This document shows positions 8,243-14,959 of a stretch of DNA of 64,000 nt, in pieces. A model generated the notes under the pieces. That model did no database searches, had not been told where the DNA came from, and saw only the letters and a list, made by a program, of their open reading frames with translations. A program made the position numbers and the translations under genes. Origin of the DNA: Promicromonospora sp042731755 (GTDB taxonomy: Bacteria; Actinomycetota; Actinomycetes; Actinomycetales; Cellulomonadaceae); the NCBI RefSeq assembly GCF_042731755.1, contig NZ_JBHWLR010000004.1, positions 310,001-374,000 of the forward strand, written 5' to 3'. Positions within the stretch are counted from its first letter, which is position 1, and every line of letters begins with the position of its first letter.

Positions 8243-8865
8243 CCCGGCCCGCTCCCCGGGTCGGGTACGACGCCGTCGTGCTGGCCGGCGGCCGGGCCTC
8301 CCGGCTGGACGGCACCTCCAAGGCGGGCCTCGTCGTGGGCGGGACGCGGCTGCTCGACCGCGCGCTCGCGGCGAGCGCGCGGGCTCGCCGCGTCGTGGTC
8401 GTGGGACCGCCGGAGCTGGCGCGCACACTGCCGGCCCGCGACCCGGCGTCGGGCTATGCCGGGCCCACACCCCTCCTGACCAGGGAGGATCCGCCGTTCG
8501 GCGGACCCGTGGCCGGCCTCGCCGCCGGTCTGCGCGCCCTGCCGGACCCGGGAGCGCCGTGGGTACTGCTCCTCGCCGTGGACGTGCCGCGCGCCGCGCG
8601 GGCGATCGCGCACCTCGAAGAGGCTGTTTCACGTGAACCGGCGGACGGCGCCTACCTGACGCGCGGGGGCCGGGCCCAGTGGCTGGTCGGCCTGTACCGC
8701 CGCGCGGCGCTCGACGGCGCGCTGGACGGGATCGAGACGGACGGGGCGCCGATGAAGCGGCTGGTCGGCGCGCTCCGGTGCACCGAGGTGCCGGACCCGG
8801 CAGGCTGGAGCGACGACATCGACACCCCCGCCGACGTGGCCCGCTACCGGAAAGACGTGAGATGA
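8239..8865 (+). CDS. mobA: Molybdenum cofactor guanylyltransferase (MobA-like NTP transferase)
   Basis: A 208-aa nucleotidyltransferase that would add GMP from GTP to Mo-MPT, giving the MGD cofactor NarG uses. The N-terminal loop VLAGGRASRLDGTSKAGL matches LAGGxSxRMGxxKxxL, with a Leu-Asp in place of Met-Gly. GGPVAGLAAGLRAL and LLAVDVPR (metal-binding Asp) are the next conserved blocks. The C-terminal NIDTPxD equivalent is DDIDTPADVARYR. It is cotranscribed and translationally coupled with moeA and with the downstream small gene (ATG 8862). A closely related NTP-transferase role cannot be excluded, but context favours MobA. Confidence 0.9.
   Translation: MTRPAPRVGYDAVVLAGGRASRLDGTSKAGLVVGGTRLLDRALAASARARRVVVVGPPELARTLPARDPASGYAGPTPLLTREDPPFGGPVAGLAAGLRALPDPGAPWVLLLAVDVPRAARAIAHLEEAVSREPADGAYLTRGGRAQWLVGLYRRAALDGALDGIETDGAPMKRLVGALRCTEVPDPAGWSDDIDTPADVARYRKDVR
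8625..8640 (+). other. parS-like 16-mer inside mobA
   Basis: TGTTTCACGTGAACCG matches 14 of 16 positions of the bacterial ParB-binding consensus TGTTTCACGTGAAACA, including the first 13 without a break. It lies within the mobA coding sequence. Chromosomal parS sites often sit in genes near oriC, but a single near-match may be chance. Confidence 0.4.
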
Positions 8866-9110
8866 CAGACCTCAAGCAGTGGATCTCCGACCTGGAGTCG
8901 GAGCTCGGCCTCCCCACCGGGACCATCGACATGAAGAAGGTCCTGGACCTCGCCCGGGACGCCGCGCACGCCGTCGAGCGCCCGGCGGCCCCGCTGACCA
9001 CGTACGCCGTCGGCTACGCGGACGGACTGGCCGCGGCCGGCGCGCTCGTCGCCGAGCAGGACCCCACGCAGAAGGCGACCGACCTGGCGGCCCGCTGGGT
9101 CACCGACTGA
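8862..9110 (+). CDS. Small DUF6457-type protein, third gene of the moeA-mobA operon
   Basis: An 82-aa soluble, mostly helical protein beginning MTDLKQWISDLESELGLP. Its sequence resembles the DUF6457 group, small actinobacterial proteins found next to mobA or moeA. The start overlaps the mobA stop by 4 nt. No catalytic motif or cysteine is visible. A role in Mo-cofactor handling is suggested only by the consistent gene neighbourhood. Confidence 0.82.
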   Translation: MTDLKQWISDLESELGLPTGTIDMKKVLDLARDAAHAVERPAAPLTTYAVGYADGLAAAGALVAEQDPTQKATDLAARWVTD

Positions 9111-9162
9111 TCTCCATGTCCGGCTGCGGGCGGTGTCAGTGGTGCCGCCTATCGTTGACGGC

Positions 9163-9711
9163 ATGGACCGGAACAGGCTCGAGTTCGCGGTGGTCCCGAC
9201 CGCGATCGGCGAGTGCGCGCTCGTCTGGAACGAGGACGCGGAGATCGTCGGCTCGACACTGCCCCACGGCAGCGCCGACCAGGTGCGAGGCGCGGTGCGC
9301 GGCTGGTACCCGGGCGCCGTCGAGGCCTCGCCCGCCCCGGTCGCGGCTGCCGTCGTGGCGCTGAAGCACCTGCTCGACGACGGCGTCGGCGACCTCGCGG
9401 AGGTGCCCCTGAACATGAGCGCCGTGCCCGACTTCGACCGGCGGGTGTACGAGATCGTGCGGGCCATCCCGCCGGGCGAGACCCGCACGTACGGCGAGGT
9501 GGCGACGGAGCTCGGCGCGCCGGGCGCCGCCCAGGCCGTGGGCCAGGCGATGGGCCGCAACCCGTTCCCGCCCATCGTGCCGTGCCACCGCGTGCTGGCC
9601 GCGGGCCGCCGCATCGGCGGGTTCTCGGCCCGCGGCGGCCCGCGCACCAAGCTGCGCATGCTGGAGAAGGAGGGCGTCTACCTGGAGCAGCCCACGCTCT
9701 TCGATCTGTGA
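9163..9711 (+). CDS. ogt: Methylated-DNA-[protein]-cysteine S-methyltransferase (Ogt type)
   Basis: A 182-aa suicide alkyltransferase that moves methyl groups from O6-methylguanine in DNA to its own cysteine. The active-site motif IVPCHRVLAAG places the acceptor Cys at about residue 141. The DNA-binding HTH region FDRRVYEIVRAIPPGETRTYGEVA with the arginine finger, and GMGRNP-like AMGRNPFPP before the motif, are typical. ATG 9163 is preferred over GTG 9133 because it gives the usual N-terminus. It ends 16 bp from the convergent gene. Confidence 0.94.
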   Translation: MDRNRLEFAVVPTAIGECALVWNEDAEIVGSTLPHGSADQVRGAVRGWYPGAVEASPAPVAAAVVALKHLLDDGVGDLAEVPLNMSAVPDFDRRVYEIVRAIPPGETRTYGEVATELGAPGAAQAVGQAMGRNPFPPIVPCHRVLAAGRRIGGFSARGGPRTKLRMLEKEGVYLEQPTLFDL

Positions 9712-9727
9712 GCTGCCCCAGGTCCGC

Positions 9728-10320
9728 TCAGCGGACGGCGCTGGTCAGTGCGCTGGTGACGGTCTTCGTCGTGTAGCCCGTCCGTGAACCCGTGACCACG
9801 ACGGCGACCCGCTTGCCCTTGGCGGAGGCCGGCACCTTGAAGAAGTAGTTCGTCGCGCCCTTGACCGCGACGCCGCCCACCTTCCACTGGTACTTCACCG
9901 TCGACGGCTGCGGGGTCCAGGTACCGCGCACGGCCTTGAGCGTCGAGCCGACCTTGACCGTGCCCGTGATCTTGGTGGCCGGCGCGACAAACACGCCGGC
10001 CTTCACGGCGGCCGTCGACGGGCTCGCGAGGGTCTTGGTCGTGTAGCCCGTCTTCGAGCCGGTGATCGCGACCGACACCTTCTTGCCCTTGGCCGACGCC
10101 GGGACAGTCCAGGTCTTCGAGGTCGCGCCGGAGACGGACTTGCCGTCCAGACGCCACTGGTACTTCACCGTCGTGGGCGTCGGAGTCCAGGTCCACCGGT
10201 TGGCAGTGAGGGTCTTGCCGACCTGGACGGTGCCGGCGACGGAGGGGGACCGGGAGGCCACGAAGTTCGACCCGACGGTCAGCGTCCCTCGCCACTGCGC
10301 CGGAGCGGTCGGGGCATACC
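9728..10320 (-). repeat. Near-identical 3' repeat, copy 1 (paralog A)
   Basis: This 593-bp 3' end of paralog A is collinear and almost identical to 12087-12679, with no insertion or deletion between them. Homology to copy 3 covers the first 519 bp (to about 10246). Confidence 0.85.
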
Positions 10321-12037
10321 AACCATAGAATCGGCTCTCGGGGATGTACTTCGCCTTGATGGCGTACTGCCCGTCCGGCAAGGCGTTCGAGTCGATGTCC
10401 ACCACGACCGGATCGGTCGATCTCACACTCACATAGCCGAGATTCACGTCGTCGCCCGTGTATCCGAGGTCATCGTCATCTTCTCCGATGACTGCTCGCA
10501 GCAAGACTTCGCCGACGGGAACCGTCTCGTCTTCAACGTTCACGATGAAGGACGCGGTGACATCACTACCCGGTGGATAGCTGGCCGGCACGTCTGCCGC
10601 GAGTTGCGTAGCTGCCGGCGGGAGCACCTCGAACGTCGCTGTCGTGTAGGTGAACCGGCCTATCGGGCTGATGAAACCGAAGCCGAACTTGCGAGTGCCG
10701 GGTCCCTGGATCGAGCTCGCGATGCTTTCGTCCGTCTCGAGCCGGATCGTACCTACGCCATCCGATAATTCGAACGCGCACAGTGCGTCCGTGCGTTCGC
10801 TGTAGTCCACAAGACAGAGTTTTCCGTCCGGACGATAGACGCCGTCGAGAGCAACCTCGACCCGTGCGTTCACCGGCTGACCGATCCGCACGCTCTCCGG
10901 AACGGTGACGTTGATGCTCAGATCCAGGACTTCATGTGCCCAGATAGCGTACGTGCTACCCCACGGGTCTTCGCTGATCGCGATGAATCGATCTGTTCCC
11001 GCAGGTAGGTCGGGCATGGTGAGCGGCTTGCCCCACGTCGTCAAAGAGCCGTCGCTCAGGATGTAAGCGCCCGTCCTGGCTCCCGCTGAGAGCCCGACGA
11101 CCGAAGATCCATCCGGCGGCTGCGGCGGAACCAGGGTGGTGGAGCCGAACGACATGACCGCGCCTGTGGTCGAGGTGGCCAGTCCGTAGACCCTGCCTGC
11201 GTCGACGCCTACGAATGTCGAGCCGCTCGGAGCAGTATGGACCTCACCGACGTAGGGGTCCGGGCCTTGTGCGTAACCGCACGTCACGACAGCACCATCA
11301 GATCGGAGTGCCATCCAGCTCCCGCCCGCCGCGCTGATCGCCGTGTACCGAGTCCCGCCGACCGGCACCAAGTGGTCGAGGCACCTGAGACGCGGCCTGT
11401 CGACGGGCATGGCGAAACCGACGATCTCTCCGTTACCGCGGAGCGCATAGAACAGATGGTCGCCGGCAGCGACGGCGGAGTAGCCGAGATCCTGCGGATC
11501 CTCGGGAAGGATCTCCTGCCACCCCGAGAAGGCGGTTGTGAGATCGCCGTCACCTGTCACCACGAACGCGGACCCGTAGCTCGAGCTACCTGCCATGCTG
11601 AGGACGCCGTTCTCGGCCGGCACGTCCGGCATCCAGTTGCCGCCGTCGTCGAACTGTTCGATCGAGCCATCGCTCCGGTAGACCGCTGCGCTCCGGGAGA
11701 ACGATACGAATGCCGTGTCCAGCACACCGTCCTCGACGCTCATCTCACCGGAGAACGGATACCCGCCGCCCTTCGTCATCGAGTACGACGCGCCTTCGAT
11801 AGAGAACGGATCGATCTGGATGAGGCGCCCGCCAACCGGTGCCGGGGTGCCCTCTTGGACGAAGCGGTCGATGTAGGTGTTATCCGCTGCCTGGGTGTCT
11901 GCAGCCTCGCTTCCTGAGATGTCCTGCGCGGTCGCCGTGGACGGGAACATTCCTGCAATGAGCGCGCCCGTCATTGCTCCGGCAAGGACGGCTTGCGTCG
12001 TCGCACGGCGTGAAGCCCTGTTGTCCGTAGCGTGCAT
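9728..12037 (-). CDS. Secreted RCC1-like propeller / Ig-like repeat protein, paralog A
   Basis: A 769-aa exported protein of unknown function. It has a signal peptide (RRATT near the start, hydrophobic stretch, cleavage near ATAQ at about residue 38), then the conserved string FVQEGTPAPVGG. From about 60 to 365 come repeated units of the type YTAISAAGG..MALRSDGAVVTCG, as in RCC1/ATS1 beta-propellers. Two or three Ig-like strand-rich domains follow (about 370-585). Two C-terminal repeats (about 590-769) follow the pattern VGKTLTANRWTWTP...YQWRLDGKSVSGA. Cysteine pairs (RLRC/VVTCG and KLCL/ALCAF) could form disulfides. No LPXTG anchor or C-terminal membrane segment is seen. The start has GAGGA 8 nt upstream. 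It is the last of three tandem paralogs and closely matches paralog B in length and sequence. Confidence 0.85.
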   Translation of the reverse strand: MHATDNRASRRATTQAVLAGAMTGALIAGMFPSTATAQDISGSEAADTQAADNTYIDRFVQEGTPAPVGGRLIQIDPFSIEGASYSMTKGGGYPFSGEMSVEDGVLDTAFVSFSRSAAVYRSDGSIEQFDDGGNWMPDVPAENGVLSMAGSSSYGSAFVVTGDGDLTTAFSGWQEILPEDPQDLGYSAVAAGDHLFYALRGNGEIVGFAMPVDRPRLRCLDHLVPVGGTRYTAISAAGGSWMALRSDGAVVTCGYAQGPDPYVGEVHTAPSGSTFVGVDAGRVYGLATSTTGAVMSFGSTTLVPPQPPDGSSVVGLSAGARTGAYILSDGSLTTWGKPLTMPDLPAGTDRFIAISEDPWGSTYAIWAHEVLDLSINVTVPESVRIGQPVNARVEVALDGVYRPDGKLCLVDYSERTDALCAFELSDGVGTIRLETDESIASSIQGPGTRKFGFGFISPIGRFTYTTATFEVLPPAATQLAADVPASYPPGSDVTASFIVNVEDETVPVGEVLLRAVIGEDDDDLGYTGDDVNLGYVSVRSTDPVVVDIDSNALPDGQYAIKAKYIPESRFYGWYAPTAPAQWRGTLTVGSNFVASRSPSVAGTVQVGKTLTANRWTWTPTPTTVKYQWRLDGKSVSGATSKTWTVPASAKGKKVSVAITGSKTGYTTKTLASPSTAAVKAGVFVAPATKITGTVKVGSTLKAVRGTWTPQPSTVKYQWKVGGVAVKGATNYFFKVPASAKGKRVAVVVTGSRTGYTTKTVTSALTSAVR

Positions 12038-12086
12038 AGAGTTTCCTCGCTGGTGAGGTGTTACCTGAAGAATGACGCGAACTTCG

Positions 12087-12679
12087 TCAGCGGACCACGC
12101 TGGTCAACGCGCTGGTCACCGTCTTTGTCACGTAGCCCGTCCTCGAACCGGTGACCACGACGGCGACCCGCTTGCCCTTGGCGGAGGCGGGCACCTTGAA
12201 GAAGTAGTTCGTCGCGCCCTTGACCGCGACGCCGCCGACCTTCCACTGGTACTTCACCGTGGACGGCTGCGGCGTCCACGTGCCCCGCACGGCCTTGATC
12301 GTGGAACCGACCTTGAGCGTGCCCGTAATCTTCGTCGCCGGCGCGACAAACGCGCCAGCCTTGACGGCGGCCGTCGCGGGGCTCGCCAGGGACTTGGTCG
12401 TGTAGCCCGTCTTCGACCCCGTGATCGCCACGGACACCTTCTTGCCCTTGGCCGAAGCCGGGACGGTCCAGGTCTTCGACGTCGCGCCGGAGACGGACTT
12501 GCCGTCGAGACGCCACTGGTACTTCACCGTCGTGGGCGTCGGGGTCCAGGTCCAGCGATTGGCCGTGAGGGTCTTGCCAACCTGGACGGTGCCCGCGACG
12601 GAGGGGGACCGGCTGGCCACGAAGTTCGACCCGACCGTCAGCGTTCCTCGCCACTGCGCCGGAGCGGTCGGGGCGTACC
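12087..12679 (-). repeat. Near-identical 3' repeat, copy 2 (paralog B)
   Basis: Matches copy 1 over its full length. Upstream gene parts are clearly more divergent, which suggests gene conversion or strong constraint on the C-terminal repeats. Confidence 0.85.
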
Positions 12680-14393
12680 AGCCCGAACCCATGTCAGGCG
12701 CGTACTTCGCCTTCAGCGTGTACTGGCCGTCCGGCAAGGCATCCGAGTCGATCGTCATCACTGCTGGATCGGTCGACTCGATGCGCGCGTAACCAAGGTT
12801 CACGTCGTCGTCGGTGTATCCCAGGTCGTCGTCGTCCTCGCCGATGATCGCCCGAAGAACAACCGACCCGGCGGGGACAGTGTCGTCCTCGACGTCGAGC
12901 TCGAAGGTGGCCGTCACCGCGGAGCCCGGCCGGTAGGTCGACGGCACCGTGGCCATCAGCCGCGTGGCAGCGGGCGGGAGCACCTCGAAGGTGGCGGTCG
13001 TGTACGTGAACCGTCCGAGCGGATTGATGAAGCCGAAGCCGAACTCCCTGGTGCCCGGCTGCTGCACCGTGCTGGACATGCTCACATCGGTCTCGATCGG
13101 GATGGTGGCCGTCCCGTCAGTCAGCGGAAAGGTGCACTGCGCATCGGTCGACTCACTGAGGTCCACCAGGCAGAGCCGCCCTTCCGGGCGGTACGTGCCG
13201 TCGTACGTGACCTCGACCTCGGCATCGACCCGCTGACCGATCCGCACGCTGGCGGGGACCCTCACCTCGATGTCCAGGTCGAGGACCTCGTGCGCCCAGA
13301 TCGCGTACGTGTCACCGGTTGCGGTCTCGCTGATGGCGATGAACCGATCGGTGCCGGTGGGAAAGTCCGGCAGTCGTAGTGGCTCGCCCCACGTCGTGAG
13401 GGAGCCGTCGCTCAGGATGTATGCCCCGGTCCTTGCTCCCGCGGACAGCCCGACCACGTGGGACCCGGCCGGCGGCTGCGATGGGACCAGGTCGGCGGTA
13501 CCGATCGCAGAGACAGCGCCGGCGCTGGACGTCGCCAGTCCGTAGACCCGGCCGGCGTCGACTCCCACGTACGTGGAACCGGCCGGAGCGGCGTGGACCT
13601 CGCCGACGTAGGGATCTGCCCCCTCCGCATAACCACAGGTCACGACGGCGCCGTCGGACCGCAGCGCCATCCAGCTCCCGCCCGCCGCGCTGATCGCCGT
13701 GTACCGCGTGCCCTCGGCCGGGATCCAGTGGTCCTGACACCTGAGTCGCGACTCGTCGACCGGCTTGGCGAATCCGACGACCTCGCCGTTGCCGCGAAGC
13801 GCGTAGAAGAGGTCGTCGCCCGCGGCGACGGCGGAGTACCCGAGACCCTGCGGGTCCTCTGGAAGGATCTGCTGCCACTCCCAGTAGCTGGTCGTGAGCT
13901 CGCCGTCACCCGTCACGACGAAGGCGGACCCGAAGCTCGAGCTGCCCGCCATGCTGAGGACGCCGCTCTCGGCTGGCACGTCCGGCATCCAGTAGGCGGA
14001 ATCGTCGAACTGTTCGATCGAGCCATCACTCCGGTAGACCGCCGCTTTCTGGCCGGACGACACGAATGCCGTGTCCAGCACACCGCCCGGGACGTTCATC
14101 TCATCGGAGAACGGATACAAGCCGCCCTTGGTCATCGAGTACGACGGGCCTTCGATGGAGAACGGATCGAGCTGGATGAAGCGCCCACCGACCGGCGCGG
14201 GCGTTCCCTCCTGCACAAAATGGTCGATGTAGGTGCTCCCGGTCTCCTGGGTCCCGGCAGGCTCGGTGCGGGGCGCTTCCTGCGCCGTCGCCGTGGCCGG
14301 GAACGCCGCAGCGATCAGCGCGGCGGTCACCGCTCCTGCGATGAATGCGGGCATCGGCGCGCGACATGACGCGCCCTCGTCCGTATGACGCAC
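12087..14393 (-). CDS. Secreted RCC1-like propeller / Ig-like repeat protein, paralog B
   Basis: A 768-aa paralog of its downstream neighbour, alignable end to end without large gaps. The frame is open further upstream, but GTG 14393 is chosen: it is preceded by GAGGAGA with 6-nt spacing, it yields a proper signal peptide (FIAGAVTAALIAAAFPATATA), and it matches the length of paralog A. The features in order are FVQEGTPAPVGG near residue 50, RCC1-like units (about 60-365), Ig-like domains and two C-terminal WTWTP/YQW repeats. The last roughly 185 residues differ from paralog A at about seven positions, much less than the rest. Function is unknown; a cell-surface or secreted binding role is plausible from the architecture alone. 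Confidence 0.84.
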   Translation of the reverse strand: MRHTDEGASCRAPMPAFIAGAVTAALIAAAFPATATAQEAPRTEPAGTQETGSTYIDHFVQEGTPAPVGGRFIQLDPFSIEGPSYSMTKGGLYPFSDEMNVPGGVLDTAFVSSGQKAAVYRSDGSIEQFDDSAYWMPDVPAESGVLSMAGSSSFGSAFVVTGDGELTTSYWEWQQILPEDPQGLGYSAVAAGDDLFYALRGNGEVVGFAKPVDESRLRCQDHWIPAEGTRYTAISAAGGSWMALRSDGAVVTCGYAEGADPYVGEVHAAPAGSTYVGVDAGRVYGLATSSAGAVSAIGTADLVPSQPPAGSHVVGLSAGARTGAYILSDGSLTTWGEPLRLPDFPTGTDRFIAISETATGDTYAIWAHEVLDLDIEVRVPASVRIGQRVDAEVEVTYDGTYRPEGRLCLVDLSESTDAQCTFPLTDGTATIPIETDVSMSSTVQQPGTREFGFGFINPLGRFTYTTATFEVLPPAATRLMATVPSTYRPGSAVTATFELDVEDDTVPAGSVVLRAIIGEDDDDLGYTDDDVNLGYARIESTDPAVMTIDSDALPDGQYTLKAKYAPDMGSGWYAPTAPAQWRGTLTVGSNFVASRSPSVAGTVQVGKTLTANRWTWTPTPTTVKYQWRLDGKSVSGATSKTWTVPASAKGKKVSVAITGSKTGYTTKSLASPATAAVKAGAFVAPATKITGTLKVGSTIKAVRGTWTPQPSTVKYQWKVGGVAVKGATNYFFKVPASAKGKRVAVVVTGSRTGYVTKTVTSALTSVVR

Positions 14394-14440
14394 GGATATC
14401 TCCTCGCTCGTGGGGTTACCTGGAGTCCTTGCGAATCGCA

Positions 14441-14959
14441 TCAACGGATCGCACTCGTCAGTGCACTGGTGACGGTCTTGGTCACGTAGCCCGTCCTGGA
14501 ACCGGTGACCACGACGGCGACCCGCTTGCCCTTCGCCGAGGCCGGCACCTTGAAGAAGTAGTTCGTCGCACCCTTGACCACGACGCCCCCGACCTTCCAC
14601 TGGTACTTCACCGTCGACGGCTGCGGGGTCCACGTGCCACGCACGGCCTTGAGGGTGGAACCGACCTTGGTAGTACCCGTGATCTTGGTCGCCGGCGCGA
14701 CAAACGCACCAGCCTTCACGGCCGCCGTCGCGGGACTCACGAGGGTCTTGGAGGTGTAGCCCGTCTTCGACCCCGTGATCGCGACCGACACCTTCTTGCC
14801 CTTGGCTGACGCCGGGACCGTCCAGGTCTTCGACGTCGCGCCCGAGACCGCCTTGCCGTCCAGACGCCACTGATACGTGACCGCTGTGGGTGTCGGGGAC
14901 CAGGTCCAGCGGTTGGCGGTGAGGGTCTTACCGACCTGTACCGTGCCGGCGACGGAGGG
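14441..14959 (-). repeat. Near-identical 3' repeat, copy 3 (paralog C)
   Basis: Collinear with the first 519 bp of copies 1 and 2, starting from each stop codon; homology drops at about 14959. The short spacers downstream of the gene starts (GTTACCTG...) are also similar, as expected of tandem duplication. Confidence 0.82.

Noticed and set aside
12087..14870. Longer form of paralog B starting 159 codons upstream
   Set aside because: The upstream part is antisense to paralog C coding repeats; GTG 14393 has an RBS and signal peptide and fits paralog A.
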